DNA of 64,000 bases from Parapedobacter sp035556095. Its GTDB lineage: Bacteria; Bacteroidota; Bacteroidia; Sphingobacteriales; Sphingobacteriaceae. The stretch lies in contig NZ_DATMFT010000021.1 of the NCBI RefSeq assembly GCF_035556095.1, positions 558,001 to 622,000 on the forward strand, written 5' to 3'. A program made the position numbers and the translations under genes. The notes under the pieces were generated by a model that worked only from the letters and a program-made list of their open reading frames with translations, searched no databases and was not told the DNA's origin. This document shows positions 43,836-51,435 of the stretch, one piece after another (within the stretch, counting starts at the first letter, position 1; every line of letters starts with the position of its first letter).

Positions 43836-43896
43836 GCGGCATAAGAGTTGCACTGTGGAAACCGAAACTTGTTTTAATACGTAATAAATTGAGTGA

Positions 43897-44745
43897 ATGC
43901 CGGTACATTTTATAGATTTTAACACCAATTTCGTGCCCGAACAGGAAGCTGTGCTTACCGCTGACAACAGGGCTTTTCGGTATGGCGATGGATTATTCGA
44001 AACGATGCGTTGGATGGATGGCGACATCCGCTTTTTGCAGCACCACGTCGCACGGCTCCAGGAGGGGATGAGCATGCTTAAGCTGGAGCGGCCGGAACTC
44101 TCCGATTCAGCGTTCATCCGTTCCCGTGCGGCGGAACTCATCAAACGCAACGGCCTGGAAAACCAACATGTGCGGGTACGGCTCCAGGTTTATCGCGGTG
44201 GTGGCGGCTTATATAGCCCACAGCATAACCACGCCTGCTACATTATGGAAGTTTCCAAGCTCGACCCGGACGAGGTGAAACACCGGAAAATCGGGTTAAT
44301 TGTAGATGTCTATAGTGATTTTAAGAAGCCCTACAGCGAACTTTCAAAACTGAAATCCTCCAATGCCCTGGTATATGTCATGGCCGGGTTGTACCGCACC
44401 AAGAATGGCTTGGATGATGTGCTGCTGTTAAACCAGGAAGGATTCCTTTGTGAATCGCTTAGTTCTAACGTATTTATTTGGTACGACAAGAAACTGTATA
44501 CGCCGGCTATCAGCGAGGGGTGTATCGATGGGGTAATGCGTAAGGTGGTCATCGACTTAGCGGTGGACAGTGGGATGGAGGTCATCGAGGCGCAGATAAG
44601 CCCCCATATTTTAAGAGAAGCGGATGAGATTTTCCATACCAACGCCATACATGGGGTTCAGTGGGTGATGGGATATAAACAGAAACGTTATTTTAATCGC
44701 GTTTCCCGTATGCTACAGGAGCGGTTGGCCTTGGTTAATTGCTGA
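43897..44745 (+). CDS. Aminotransferase class IV (branched-chain/D-amino-acid/PabC type)
   Basis: A 282-residue PLP enzyme of fold type IV. It has the NRAFRYGDGLFETMRW N-terminus, the Schiff-base lysine at Lys153 in SKLKSSNALVYV and the later ISEGCIDGVMRKVVIDLA phosphate-site region. The family includes D-alanine transaminase, branched-chain transaminase and 4-amino-4-deoxychorismate lyase (PabC); the sequence does not decide, but the length and RYGDGLFET opening are common to the PabC/D-AAT side. It is 61 nt after rluD and overlaps the 3' end of the convergent plug gene by 11 nt. Confidence 0.85.
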   Translation: MPVHFIDFNTNFVPEQEAVLTADNRAFRYGDGLFETMRWMDGDIRFLQHHVARLQEGMSMLKLERPELSDSAFIRSRAAELIKRNGLENQHVRVRLQVYRGGGGLYSPQHNHACYIMEVSKLDPDEVKHRKIGLIVDVYSDFKKPYSELSKLKSSNALVYVMAGLYRTKNGLDDVLLLNQEGFLCESLSSNVFIWYDKKLYTPAISEGCIDGVMRKVVIDLAVDSGMEVIEAQISPHILREADEIFHTNAIHGVQWVMGYKQKRYFNRVSRMLQERLALVNC

Positions 44746-46027
44746 TCTCCACAAAGCCGACTAACTCATCCCACGTTGTTCCCGGTCGCCGGTTATAAAG
44801 CAGGATTTGGTACGTATTATTCGTTTCGAAGTGGTTTCCGTCGGAAAATGATACGTCTACCGTGCCAGCTGCGTCGACATGCACGTATGCGTAGTCATAC
44901 AACCCCTGTTTAAGTAACAAGGTACATTGCCATGTTTTCGTTTTAACGTCGTATGTCATTTTATTAGATTCGTCGCGGACGTAATTATTGAAAGCACCCA
45001 ACACATAAACAGCGCCATCGGTGGTCGCCTCGTCTACCAGCGAAAACGTAACCCACACGTAGTCCGATTCCGTATCGGCATCGGCTTTATCTTGATTTCG
45101 CACGAAAAATTTTCCATTTTCATCGAACGTAGACGCATAGACTGCTTCCCGGTAGTTTTCGTCGGTAACGAGAACGGCATGGGCGGCACTGTCGAGCCGG
45201 ATGTTAGCCACTTGTCCGGAAGCCAAACGCAGGCTGCGTAGGTCGAAATAGCGAAATTCATTTCCACCACCGAAATCAAACGTCTTGTTGTCGTTATAGG
45301 TTAATTGATTGTCGTTCACGAAGTGAGGCGTGGTAAGCCATTGCTGCACGTCGGGACGCTGGTTTTGCATCGCGAGGATACGGATGTCTTGGTACGGGTT
45401 GTTAACAGTGAGCCCGGCGGTATTAACTGTGAGGTTTATTTTCTGGTTGCTGTGCCGCTTAGTTACTGCTACCGACGGAACGAGCTGGGGCGAAATGGTC
45501 ATCAGCGGGGCCAACACGTAGAACCGCCTCGAGATGATAAGACGGCGCTTATCGGCATCCTCGTATACACTTAGTAGGTAGTTGCCCGCTAATTTGGGTT
45601 TAATGTTGCTGGTTGGAAAATCCACCCGGTAATGCGTATACGGTTGCAGCGTATTCACGGACGGCGCATAATCCGTAATACGCTCTTCGTTGAACCCATC
45701 GGCATATTCCAACGGTGAGAGCCGGCTGGGCTTCCAATCGGCATCGCAATGAACCATGCTGAAATAATAGTTGCGAACATCACCGCGCAAGTCATCAAAT
45801 GCAAGCATCAGTTGGTCATTGCTGTGCAACTCGATTACCGGTAGTGCATTTTCCTGGTCGACCGGATAAAACTGTACGGATTTGATGGTTGGCAGGTAGC
45901 TGATGTTGTCATAAACCAGCTCTTGTTGCGGAGTCCGTTCACGATTGACCCGTTTCTTTTTCTGCTTTTGCGCCATCACGGTTAAACAGGCAAAAAGCAT
46001 CACCGCGACGGTCAGCCATATTTTCAT
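44735..46027 (-). CDS. DUF5103 protein, type IX secretion plug-like
   Basis: A 430-residue exported protein (signal peptide MKIWLTVAVMLFACLTVMAQ; the open frame begins 6 codons earlier at 46045). It has the DUF5103 layout: a first beta domain with YDNISYLPTIKSVQFYP and the DLRGDVRNYYFSMVHCDADW segment, and a second with GGNEFRYFDLRSLRLASGQV and a carbohydrate-module-like AVYVLGAFNNY strand. In Flavobacterium the corresponding protein caps the SprA channel of the type IX secretion system. Its presence implies a T9SS, though no other T9SS gene is in the window. It follows the ABC-F gene on the same strand by 25 nt. Confidence 0.85.
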   Translation of the reverse strand: MKIWLTVAVMLFACLTVMAQKQKKKRVNRERTPQQELVYDNISYLPTIKSVQFYPVDQENALPVIELHSNDQLMLAFDDLRGDVRNYYFSMVHCDADWKPSRLSPLEYADGFNEERITDYAPSVNTLQPYTHYRVDFPTSNIKPKLAGNYLLSVYEDADKRRLIISRRFYVLAPLMTISPQLVPSVAVTKRHSNQKINLTVNTAGLTVNNPYQDIRILAMQNQRPDVQQWLTTPHFVNDNQLTYNDNKTFDFGGGNEFRYFDLRSLRLASGQVANIRLDSAAHAVLVTDENYREAVYASTFDENGKFFVRNQDKADADTESDYVWVTFSLVDEATTDGAVYVLGAFNNYVRDESNKMTYDVKTKTWQCTLLLKQGLYDYAYVHVDAAGTVDVSFSDGNHFETNNTYQILLYNRRPGTTWDELVGFVEISN

Positions 46028-46052
46028 ATAATTGTCAACTATCAACTATCAA

Positions 46053-47972
46053 TTATAAACTATCCATTGCCATAATTTCTTCGGCCAATCGTTCCCATCG
46101 TGCTTGGCTTTCTGCCAATTCGGTTTTCAGCGCGTCGTAGTGCCTTGAAGCTTCCCCCAATTTCGTTGGGTCTGCATACGTGTGTTCCTCAGCCATCAGC
46201 AATTCGGTTGCTTTAACCGTTTCCTCCAATTGCGCAATATGCTGCTCAACCGTTTCCAGTTCCTTATGGAGTTTTTTTGTGTCCCGTTCTTTGGGTATTT
46301 CTTTTTTTACCGGAGCCTGTTTTGCTACTGTTTTTGCCGATTTCGAGTCGTTTGTTTTTGAAGTGGATGTCGTCGCCCGTTTAGCCTGCCATTCCTCATA
46401 TTCTTGATAGGTGCCCGGATATTCTTTTATTTTCCGATCTTCGATATACCAAATCTTGTTGGCCACATTGTCCAACAGGTAGCGGTCGTGGGAGACGACC
46501 ACAAATGTACCTTCAAACTGCTTAAGGGCCTGGATGAGGATATTCACCGACTGGATATCCAAGTGATTTGTAGGCTCATCAAGGACCAGGAAATTCGCAT
46601 CAGCGGTAAGTGCCTTTGCCAACGCTACTCGCGATTTTTCACCACCAGAGAGCACCCGTATTTTTTTGAATGCATCGTCGCCCGTAAAGAGAAAGCACCC
46701 CAGAATAGCCCGCAGTTCCGTTTCCGTATGTTTAGGTGCAAACAACTGCAATTCCTGTAGTATTTCGTTATCGAGGTGCAGCGCCTCCAGTTGGTGCTGG
46801 GCAAAAAATGTCTGGCTTACGTTGTGGCCCGATTCCGCTGTGCCTGTAAAATCCCGATCGGCATTGGCCACGATGCGCAGCAGCGTAGACTTTCCTTTAC
46901 CGTTGGCACCGATAAGTGCTATTTTGTCACCTTTTTCAATGATGGCATCTGCCCCTTCGAGAATCGGGATACCGGGGTACGATTTGGTGATATTTTCGAG
47001 CCGTACCACGTGCCGGCCCGATTGCTTGCTGAATTTGAAGCGAAAGTTCACACTGGGGTTAAAGTCGTCCACATCGGCGACTTTTTCCATACGCTCCAGC
47101 GCTTTGATGCGAGACTGTACCATCTTCGCTTTGCTTGCCTTGGCACGGAACCGCTCAATAAGCCGTTCTTCCTGTTTAATTTTCGCTTGTTGGTTTTTGT
47201 ATTGATTTCCTTGTATTTCCTCGCGCAGGGCTTTTTCTTCCAGGTAAAATGAATAATTCCCGGCATATTGGATGAGTTTTCCGCGTTTGGACTCGACAAT
47301 GGTATTCACCACCCGGTCAAGGAAATACCGGTCATGCGAAACGATAACAATCGCTCCTTCAAACGCCTGGAGGTAACCTTCCAGCCATTTGATGGAAGGA
47401 AGGTCAAGGTGGTTGGTAGGCTCGTCAAGCAGTAGGATGTCGGGTGCCTGCAGTAATATCCGGGCGAGCATGACGCGCATTCGCCAACCACCGGAAAACT
47501 CGGATAATGTACGTTGCTGATCGGCATCGCTAAAGCCCAGTCCGGCGAGGATTTCGTGGGCCCGGTATTCGATATTGTAGCCATCCAGTGCTTCAAACTC
47601 GGTCTGCTTGTCGCTTAGCTTTTGGATGATGTCATCGGAATAATCCGTTTCCATCTTTTTGAGCAATTGCTCGATTTCGGTAAGCAGTTGGTTCTGGCGC
47701 TCAAACGCTTCCATGGCTACGTGCAAGATACTCTTGCCCGATTGGTAAGAAAGCAGGTCCTGGTTGAGGTACCCGATTTTAATATCCTTAGCCATCGATA
47801 TCGTACCGGAGGTGGCCGCGTATTCGCCAACGATCAATTTCAATAAGGTGGTTTTTCCAGTCCCATTGGCCCCGATTAGGCCGGTTTTGTCGCCCGGCTT
47901 GATATGCCAGTTGGCGTCGTCGTACAGTCCACGCGCACCTATTTCAAACGTGAGGTTATTTATAGCAATCAT
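46053..47972 (-). CDS. ABC-F family ATPase
   Basis: A 639-residue cytosolic protein with two ABC domains and no membrane part. The first has Walker A GANGTGKTTLL, signature LSEFSGGWRMRVMLA and Walker B ILLLDEPTNHLDL; the second has GANGKGKSTLLR, LSGGEKSRVALAKAL and FLVLDEPTNHLDI. A linker of about 80 residues (KALREEIQGNQYKNQQAKIKQ) joins them, and a C-terminal coiled coil runs from about 555. ABC-F proteins act on the ribosome; this one is of the Uup/EttA-like housekeeping kind rather than a clear antibiotic-resistance type. It diverges from pyrD with only 42 nt between starts. Confidence 0.94.
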   Translation of the reverse strand: MIAINNLTFEIGARGLYDDANWHIKPGDKTGLIGANGTGKTTLLKLIVGEYAATSGTISMAKDIKIGYLNQDLLSYQSGKSILHVAMEAFERQNQLLTEIEQLLKKMETDYSDDIIQKLSDKQTEFEALDGYNIEYRAHEILAGLGFSDADQQRTLSEFSGGWRMRVMLARILLQAPDILLLDEPTNHLDLPSIKWLEGYLQAFEGAIVIVSHDRYFLDRVVNTIVESKRGKLIQYAGNYSFYLEEKALREEIQGNQYKNQQAKIKQEERLIERFRAKASKAKMVQSRIKALERMEKVADVDDFNPSVNFRFKFSKQSGRHVVRLENITKSYPGIPILEGADAIIEKGDKIALIGANGKGKSTLLRIVANADRDFTGTAESGHNVSQTFFAQHQLEALHLDNEILQELQLFAPKHTETELRAILGCFLFTGDDAFKKIRVLSGGEKSRVALAKALTADANFLVLDEPTNHLDIQSVNILIQALKQFEGTFVVVSHDRYLLDNVANKIWYIEDRKIKEYPGTYQEYEEWQAKRATTSTSKTNDSKSAKTVAKQAPVKKEIPKERDTKKLHKELETVEQHIAQLEETVKATELLMAEEHTYADPTKLGEASRHYDALKTELAESQARWERLAEEIMAMDSL

Positions 47973-47980
47973 TCCGAGTG

Positions 47981-48009
47981 CAAAAGTACGTTTTTTTCAG
48001 GTACCTTTG
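47981..48009. promoter_or_regulatory. Divergent -7 boxes for the ABC-F gene and pyrD
   Basis: Minus-strand TACTTTTG (47981-47988) ends 8 nt before the ABC-F ATG at 47972; plus-strand TACCTTTG (48002-48009) ends 5 nt before the pyrD ATG at 48015. The two boxes are 13 nt apart, so the -33 elements must overlap the opposite promoter, and the two genes probably compete for polymerase. Confidence 0.6.
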
Positions 48010-48014
48010 CGCCT

Positions 48015-49043
48015 ATGTATAAACTGGTAAAGCCGCTGCTGTTTTCGATGGACCCCGAAACTGCCCACCATACCGTATCGGGCGGTTTACGGTCGTTTTG
48101 CAAATTGATCGGTGGTAAGCGTTTGCTGCGGGCCGCTTATGGCTACGAGCATCCGAGCCTTGAGCGCAAAGTATTTGGTCTAACGTTCAGAAATCCAATC
48201 GGTTTGGCTGCTGGATTTGACAAGAATGCCGAGTATGTGGAAGAAATGGCCGCATTGGGCTTCGGCTTTATAGAGATTGGTACGGTAACTCCGCGGCCAC
48301 AACCTGGCAACGAACGTCCGCGGTTATTTCGTCTTGTTGATGACCAAGCGCTGATTAATCGGATGGGTTTTAATAACCAAGGCGTAGATGTAGCCGCGAC
48401 GCGGCTAAGCCAACTGAAAGATAGGCGGAACCTCATCATCGGAGGGAATATCGGTAAGAATAAGCTGACACCCAATGAGGAGGCTGTAAGCGATTATATC
48501 AAGTGCTTCGACGCATTGTTTGATGTGGTGGATTATTTCGTGGTCAACGTGAGTTCGCCCAATACACCAGGTCTTCGCGCTTTGCAGGAAAAGCAGCCAC
48601 TTATGCACCTATTGGATACCTTGCAGCAACGCAACCGTAAGGGCGATGTATCCCGGCCAATCCTATTGAAGATTGCACCAGACCTTACCGACGCTCAGCT
48701 GGATGACATTATAGATATTGTTCGTGAAACCGGAATTGCGGGCGTAATCGCTACCAACACCACGATAGACCGCGAAGGGCTTCGGAGCGGCGAGCATCTT
48801 CGTTCCGAAGGTGGGGGACTGAGTGGAAGGCCACTAGCCAAGCGTGCTACGGAGGTAATCCGATACCTTGCGTCGAAATCGGGGAATGCATTTCCCATTA
48901 TTGGGGTAGGGGGGATACATACGCCAGACGACGCCGTCGAAAAGCTCGCCGCGGGCGCGACGCTGGTGCAATTGTATACGGGTTTCATTTATCAGGGGCC
49001 CGCGTTGGTCAAACGTATTTGTAAAAAGTTAGCCATTGGCTAG
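48015..49043 (+). CDS. pyrD: Dihydroorotate dehydrogenase (quinone), class 2
   Basis: A 342-residue membrane-associated flavoenzyme that oxidises dihydroorotate to orotate with menaquinone in pyrimidine synthesis. It has the N-terminal amphipathic helix region (YKLVKPLLFSMDPETAH), GLAAGFDKN, the serine-base motif VNVSSPNTPGLR (Ser180/Ser181), the FMN-phosphate loop PIIGVGGIHTPDDA and a C-terminal GPALVKRI. Serine rather than cysteine as base marks class 2. The start at 48015 follows the -7 box by 5 nt; the longer frame to 47904 is antisense to the ABC-F gene. Termination is at the hairpin at 49058. Confidence 0.96.
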   Translation: MYKLVKPLLFSMDPETAHHTVSGGLRSFCKLIGGKRLLRAAYGYEHPSLERKVFGLTFRNPIGLAAGFDKNAEYVEEMAALGFGFIEIGTVTPRPQPGNERPRLFRLVDDQALINRMGFNNQGVDVAATRLSQLKDRRNLIIGGNIGKNKLTPNEEAVSDYIKCFDALFDVVDYFVVNVSSPNTPGLRALQEKQPLMHLLDTLQQRNRKGDVSRPILLKIAPDLTDAQLDDIIDIVRETGIAGVIATNTTIDREGLRSGEHLRSEGGGLSGRPLAKRATEVIRYLASKSGNAFPIIGVGGIHTPDDAVEKLAAGATLVQLYTGFIYQGPALVKRICKKLAIG

Positions 49044-49057
49044 CGAAAAGCAGCCAT

Positions 49058-49096
49058 AAAAAAGCCCTCCGGCAATCGAGGCCGGAGGGCTTTTTT
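49058..49096. terminator. Bidirectional intrinsic terminator
   Basis: A perfect stem of A6-GCCCTCCGGC and GCCGGAGGGC-T6 closes a 7-nt loop. T-runs flank the stem on both strands, serving pyrD (+) and the TPR gene (-). Confidence 0.9.
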
Positions 49097-49121
49097 ATGT
49101 GTAGGCTTGTCTACAAATCCC

Positions 49122-50294
49122 CTATTGCAACGCGTCTATCCGGGCTTGTAGCTCCGCGATTTTATCTTTATCTTCTTTGATTTCGTAATATTTCTTCAGG
49201 TTGGTCAACGCCAGATAGGATGAACCGTCCAATTCGACAGCTTTATTTAAATATGGCAATGCCGAATCAAAAATGTCGTACGCCTTCTTGATTTCTGCCT
49301 CATATTCGGTTTGGGGAAGGCTCGCGTTATTGGTGGTGTTGAAGTGGTCGATCCCCTTATTCAAGATTAAGCCGCCGAGGTTGATGTTGGCGTCGAGGTA
49401 ATTCGGATTGAGTTCGAGTGCTTTCCGGTAGGAAGCTTCTGCCTTTTCAATATTGTTCGTTTCGCTGTAGGCGATACCGAGATAATAATGCAGGTTTTCG
49501 TTTTCGGGGTCCTTTTCCACCTGTGAACTGATGGTATTGATAATTTTCTCGTCATTTCCCGCCATCAGGTTCAACTCGATATTCTGCGTGGCCAATTCAC
49601 CATCTTCGGGGTATTTGCTCGTACCCAATTCTGCATATTTGATGGCATTGGTCGTGTCGCCCTGCATGAGGTATAGGCGGGAGACGTCCAGTATGATTTG
49701 CTTATTGTTTGAGAAGCTGTCCACTGGAATGAGTTCCACATACTTTGCCAATGCCTTTTCGTAGTCTTGCGAATTGATAGCAGCCAAGCCTGAATAATAC
49801 AACAAGGTGGTGTCATTGGGTAAATACTTCAAGCCCTGGTCAAATGCATTGTACGCCCCCTCAAAGTCTTGGTTGTCCCACGCTGCTACACCTTTGTTCA
49901 TCTCATATTGTGCGACGATTGAATTGAGGACGTTTATATTTTGCTCATGCTCCTTTCCCTCGTCGAGACTGATCGCTTTTTCGCGCGCTTGGATAGCAGT
50001 TTGCATATAGCCTTCCTGAGCGTCGGTCGAATCGAGCACTGCGAGGTCGGCATTCACCAGGGCGTAGTACGTCCAAGTTTCGGCTAAATCTTTCGTTTTC
50101 TCATGCTCGATAGCTTTGTCCAACGCTTCTTTTGCGGCCGTCAAATCTGCGGCGCCCAAAGCTGAGTTCCCAATGGATTTGACCTCGTTGAATTTGTTGT
50201 AACTGGCTTTCGCCTTCCTTAAATTACTTGTTTGCGAGAAGGCGGCCGATGAGGTAAGTACCAGCATGCCTAATAAAATCGATTTCACTTTCAT
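49122..50294 (-). CDS. TPR-repeat protein, exported (second of a gyrA-linked pair)
   Basis: A 390-residue protein with a signal peptide (to about residue 20, SSAAFSQ) and at least six tetratricopeptide units, for example KGVAAWDNQDFEGAYNAFDQ, YYSGLAAINSQDYEKALAKY and HYYLGIAYSETNNIEKAEAS followed by YRKALELNPNYLDANINLGG. TPRs bind other proteins; the target is unknown. It begins 4 nt after the stop of the other TPR gene, so both are cotranscribed from the gyrA side. A bidirectional terminator lies just past its stop. Confidence 0.85.
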   Translation of the reverse strand: MKVKSILLGMLVLTSSAAFSQTSNLRKAKASYNKFNEVKSIGNSALGAADLTAAKEALDKAIEHEKTKDLAETWTYYALVNADLAVLDSTDAQEGYMQTAIQAREKAISLDEGKEHEQNINVLNSIVAQYEMNKGVAAWDNQDFEGAYNAFDQGLKYLPNDTTLLYYSGLAAINSQDYEKALAKYVELIPVDSFSNNKQIILDVSRLYLMQGDTTNAIKYAELGTSKYPEDGELATQNIELNLMAGNDEKIINTISSQVEKDPENENLHYYLGIAYSETNNIEKAEASYRKALELNPNYLDANINLGGLILNKGIDHFNTTNNASLPQTEYEAEIKKAYDIFDSALPYLNKAVELDGSSYLALTNLKKYYEIKEDKDKIAELQARIDALQ

Positions 50295-50298
50295 GATT

Positions 50299-51435
50299 CT
50301 AGTTTATTGTGAGTTGATTTAATATGTTATTTACTCGTTCCTGTTGGATGACATCGCCCGACTGTTTATATAGCACCGCGAGCGACTTCAGCGTATTCAC
50401 TTCGGAGGGTTGGATCTGGTTGGCTTTCAACAGATACTCCTGTGCTTTGCTTTGTACTTCCGTATCGTTGGGATTAGCGATGTATTCTTTTAAATAAAGT
50501 AGTCCCAATTCTAAATTTCCCTCAAAATTATTGGCGTCGAGGTTGATTACTTTTCCGTAATATTTTTTAGCCGCATCATTGTTCCCTTCCATTTCGTTGG
50601 CAAAACCAGCAATATAGTTCAGTCCCACGTTCTCCGGTTCATGTGCGATGGCCTCGTCTGCCAATGGCACTATGGCAGCGTAAGCTTCGTTGGTCATGTA
50701 CGTATTGATCAGTGTAAAGAGGATTTCCTTACTTTCTGGAAATTGTTGCCGCCCGGTGAGCAATGTGTTGAGCATTTCCCGGCTGTCTCCCTGTTGTTGG
50801 TACAACCTAGACAGTTCAAGGATGTAGCTGGGAGACGACGTTTCTGTCTGCGCGGTAAATGCCTTGTACCTATTGATGGCATCTTCCACATTCCCTATTT
50901 TGGAACTCAAAATAGCGAGGTTGTGTTTCACGTCGATGGTTTTTCCGCTAATCGAGTCGACCAAGCGGTATTGGTGAAATGCCTCTTCGTAGTTGGCGCC
51001 GGCAACCGCACGATTCGCTTTGATGAGATAAGCATTGGCCAAAGAACGCCGTACATAATCAATCTGTGGCTCATCTTCGAAGCCAACTGATTTATTTGTC
51101 AGCCGTTTCAATGCCGCTAACGCGATATTATTGGGGTCTGCCGGGTAATTCTGCGTGCGATTGGAATCGACCACCGCCAAGGTACTGTATACGAGTCCGC
51201 GAAGGAGGATATTCCTGTAATTCGTGGAATCCCGTTTCGTTTTAAACGCTTCGTCGGCAAACTTCCGTGCAGCCTCCAGCTGCTTGAAGTCTTTAGATTG
51301 CATGTAACGTGCAAAGCTATTGTTCCCCTCTTTAAGGTTAGATTGGGCAAGCACGGGCGATACACTGACCGCCAACAGCATTGCAACAGCTGTTACAGCC
51401 CTCACGCTATTCTTCGTCCGAAGGTGACGATTCAT
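50299..51435 (-). CDS. TPR-repeat protein, exported (first of a gyrA-linked pair)
   Basis: A 378-residue protein starting at MNRHLRTKNSVRAV (51435); the frame is open to 51498, but this start gives a normal signal peptide ending near SPVLAQ. Several TPR-like pairs follow (ANRAVAGANYEEAFHQYRL, LSRLYQQQGDSREMLNTLL, LNYIAGFANEMEGNNDAAKK). Its start lies inside the last codons of gyrA, overlapping by 29 nt, and the next TPR gene follows after 4 nt. The overlap suggests translational coupling to gyrA, although exported TPR proteins have no known link to gyrase. Confidence 0.82.
   Translation of the reverse strand: MNRHLRTKNSVRAVTAVAMLLAVSVSPVLAQSNLKEGNNSFARYMQSKDFKQLEAARKFADEAFKTKRDSTNYRNILLRGLVYSTLAVVDSNRTQNYPADPNNIALAALKRLTNKSVGFEDEPQIDYVRRSLANAYLIKANRAVAGANYEEAFHQYRLVDSISGKTIDVKHNLAILSSKIGNVEDAINRYKAFTAQTETSSPSYILELSRLYQQQGDSREMLNTLLTGRQQFPESKEILFTLINTYMTNEAYAAIVPLADEAIAHEPENVGLNYIAGFANEMEGNNDAAKKYYGKVINLDANNFEGNLELGLLYLKEYIANPNDTEVQSKAQEYLLKANQIQPSEVNTLKSLAVLYKQSGDVIQQERVNNILNQLTIN

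Noticed and set aside
47904..48014. N-terminal extension of pyrD
   Set aside because: It is antisense to the ABC-F gene and lies upstream of the TACCTTTG box.
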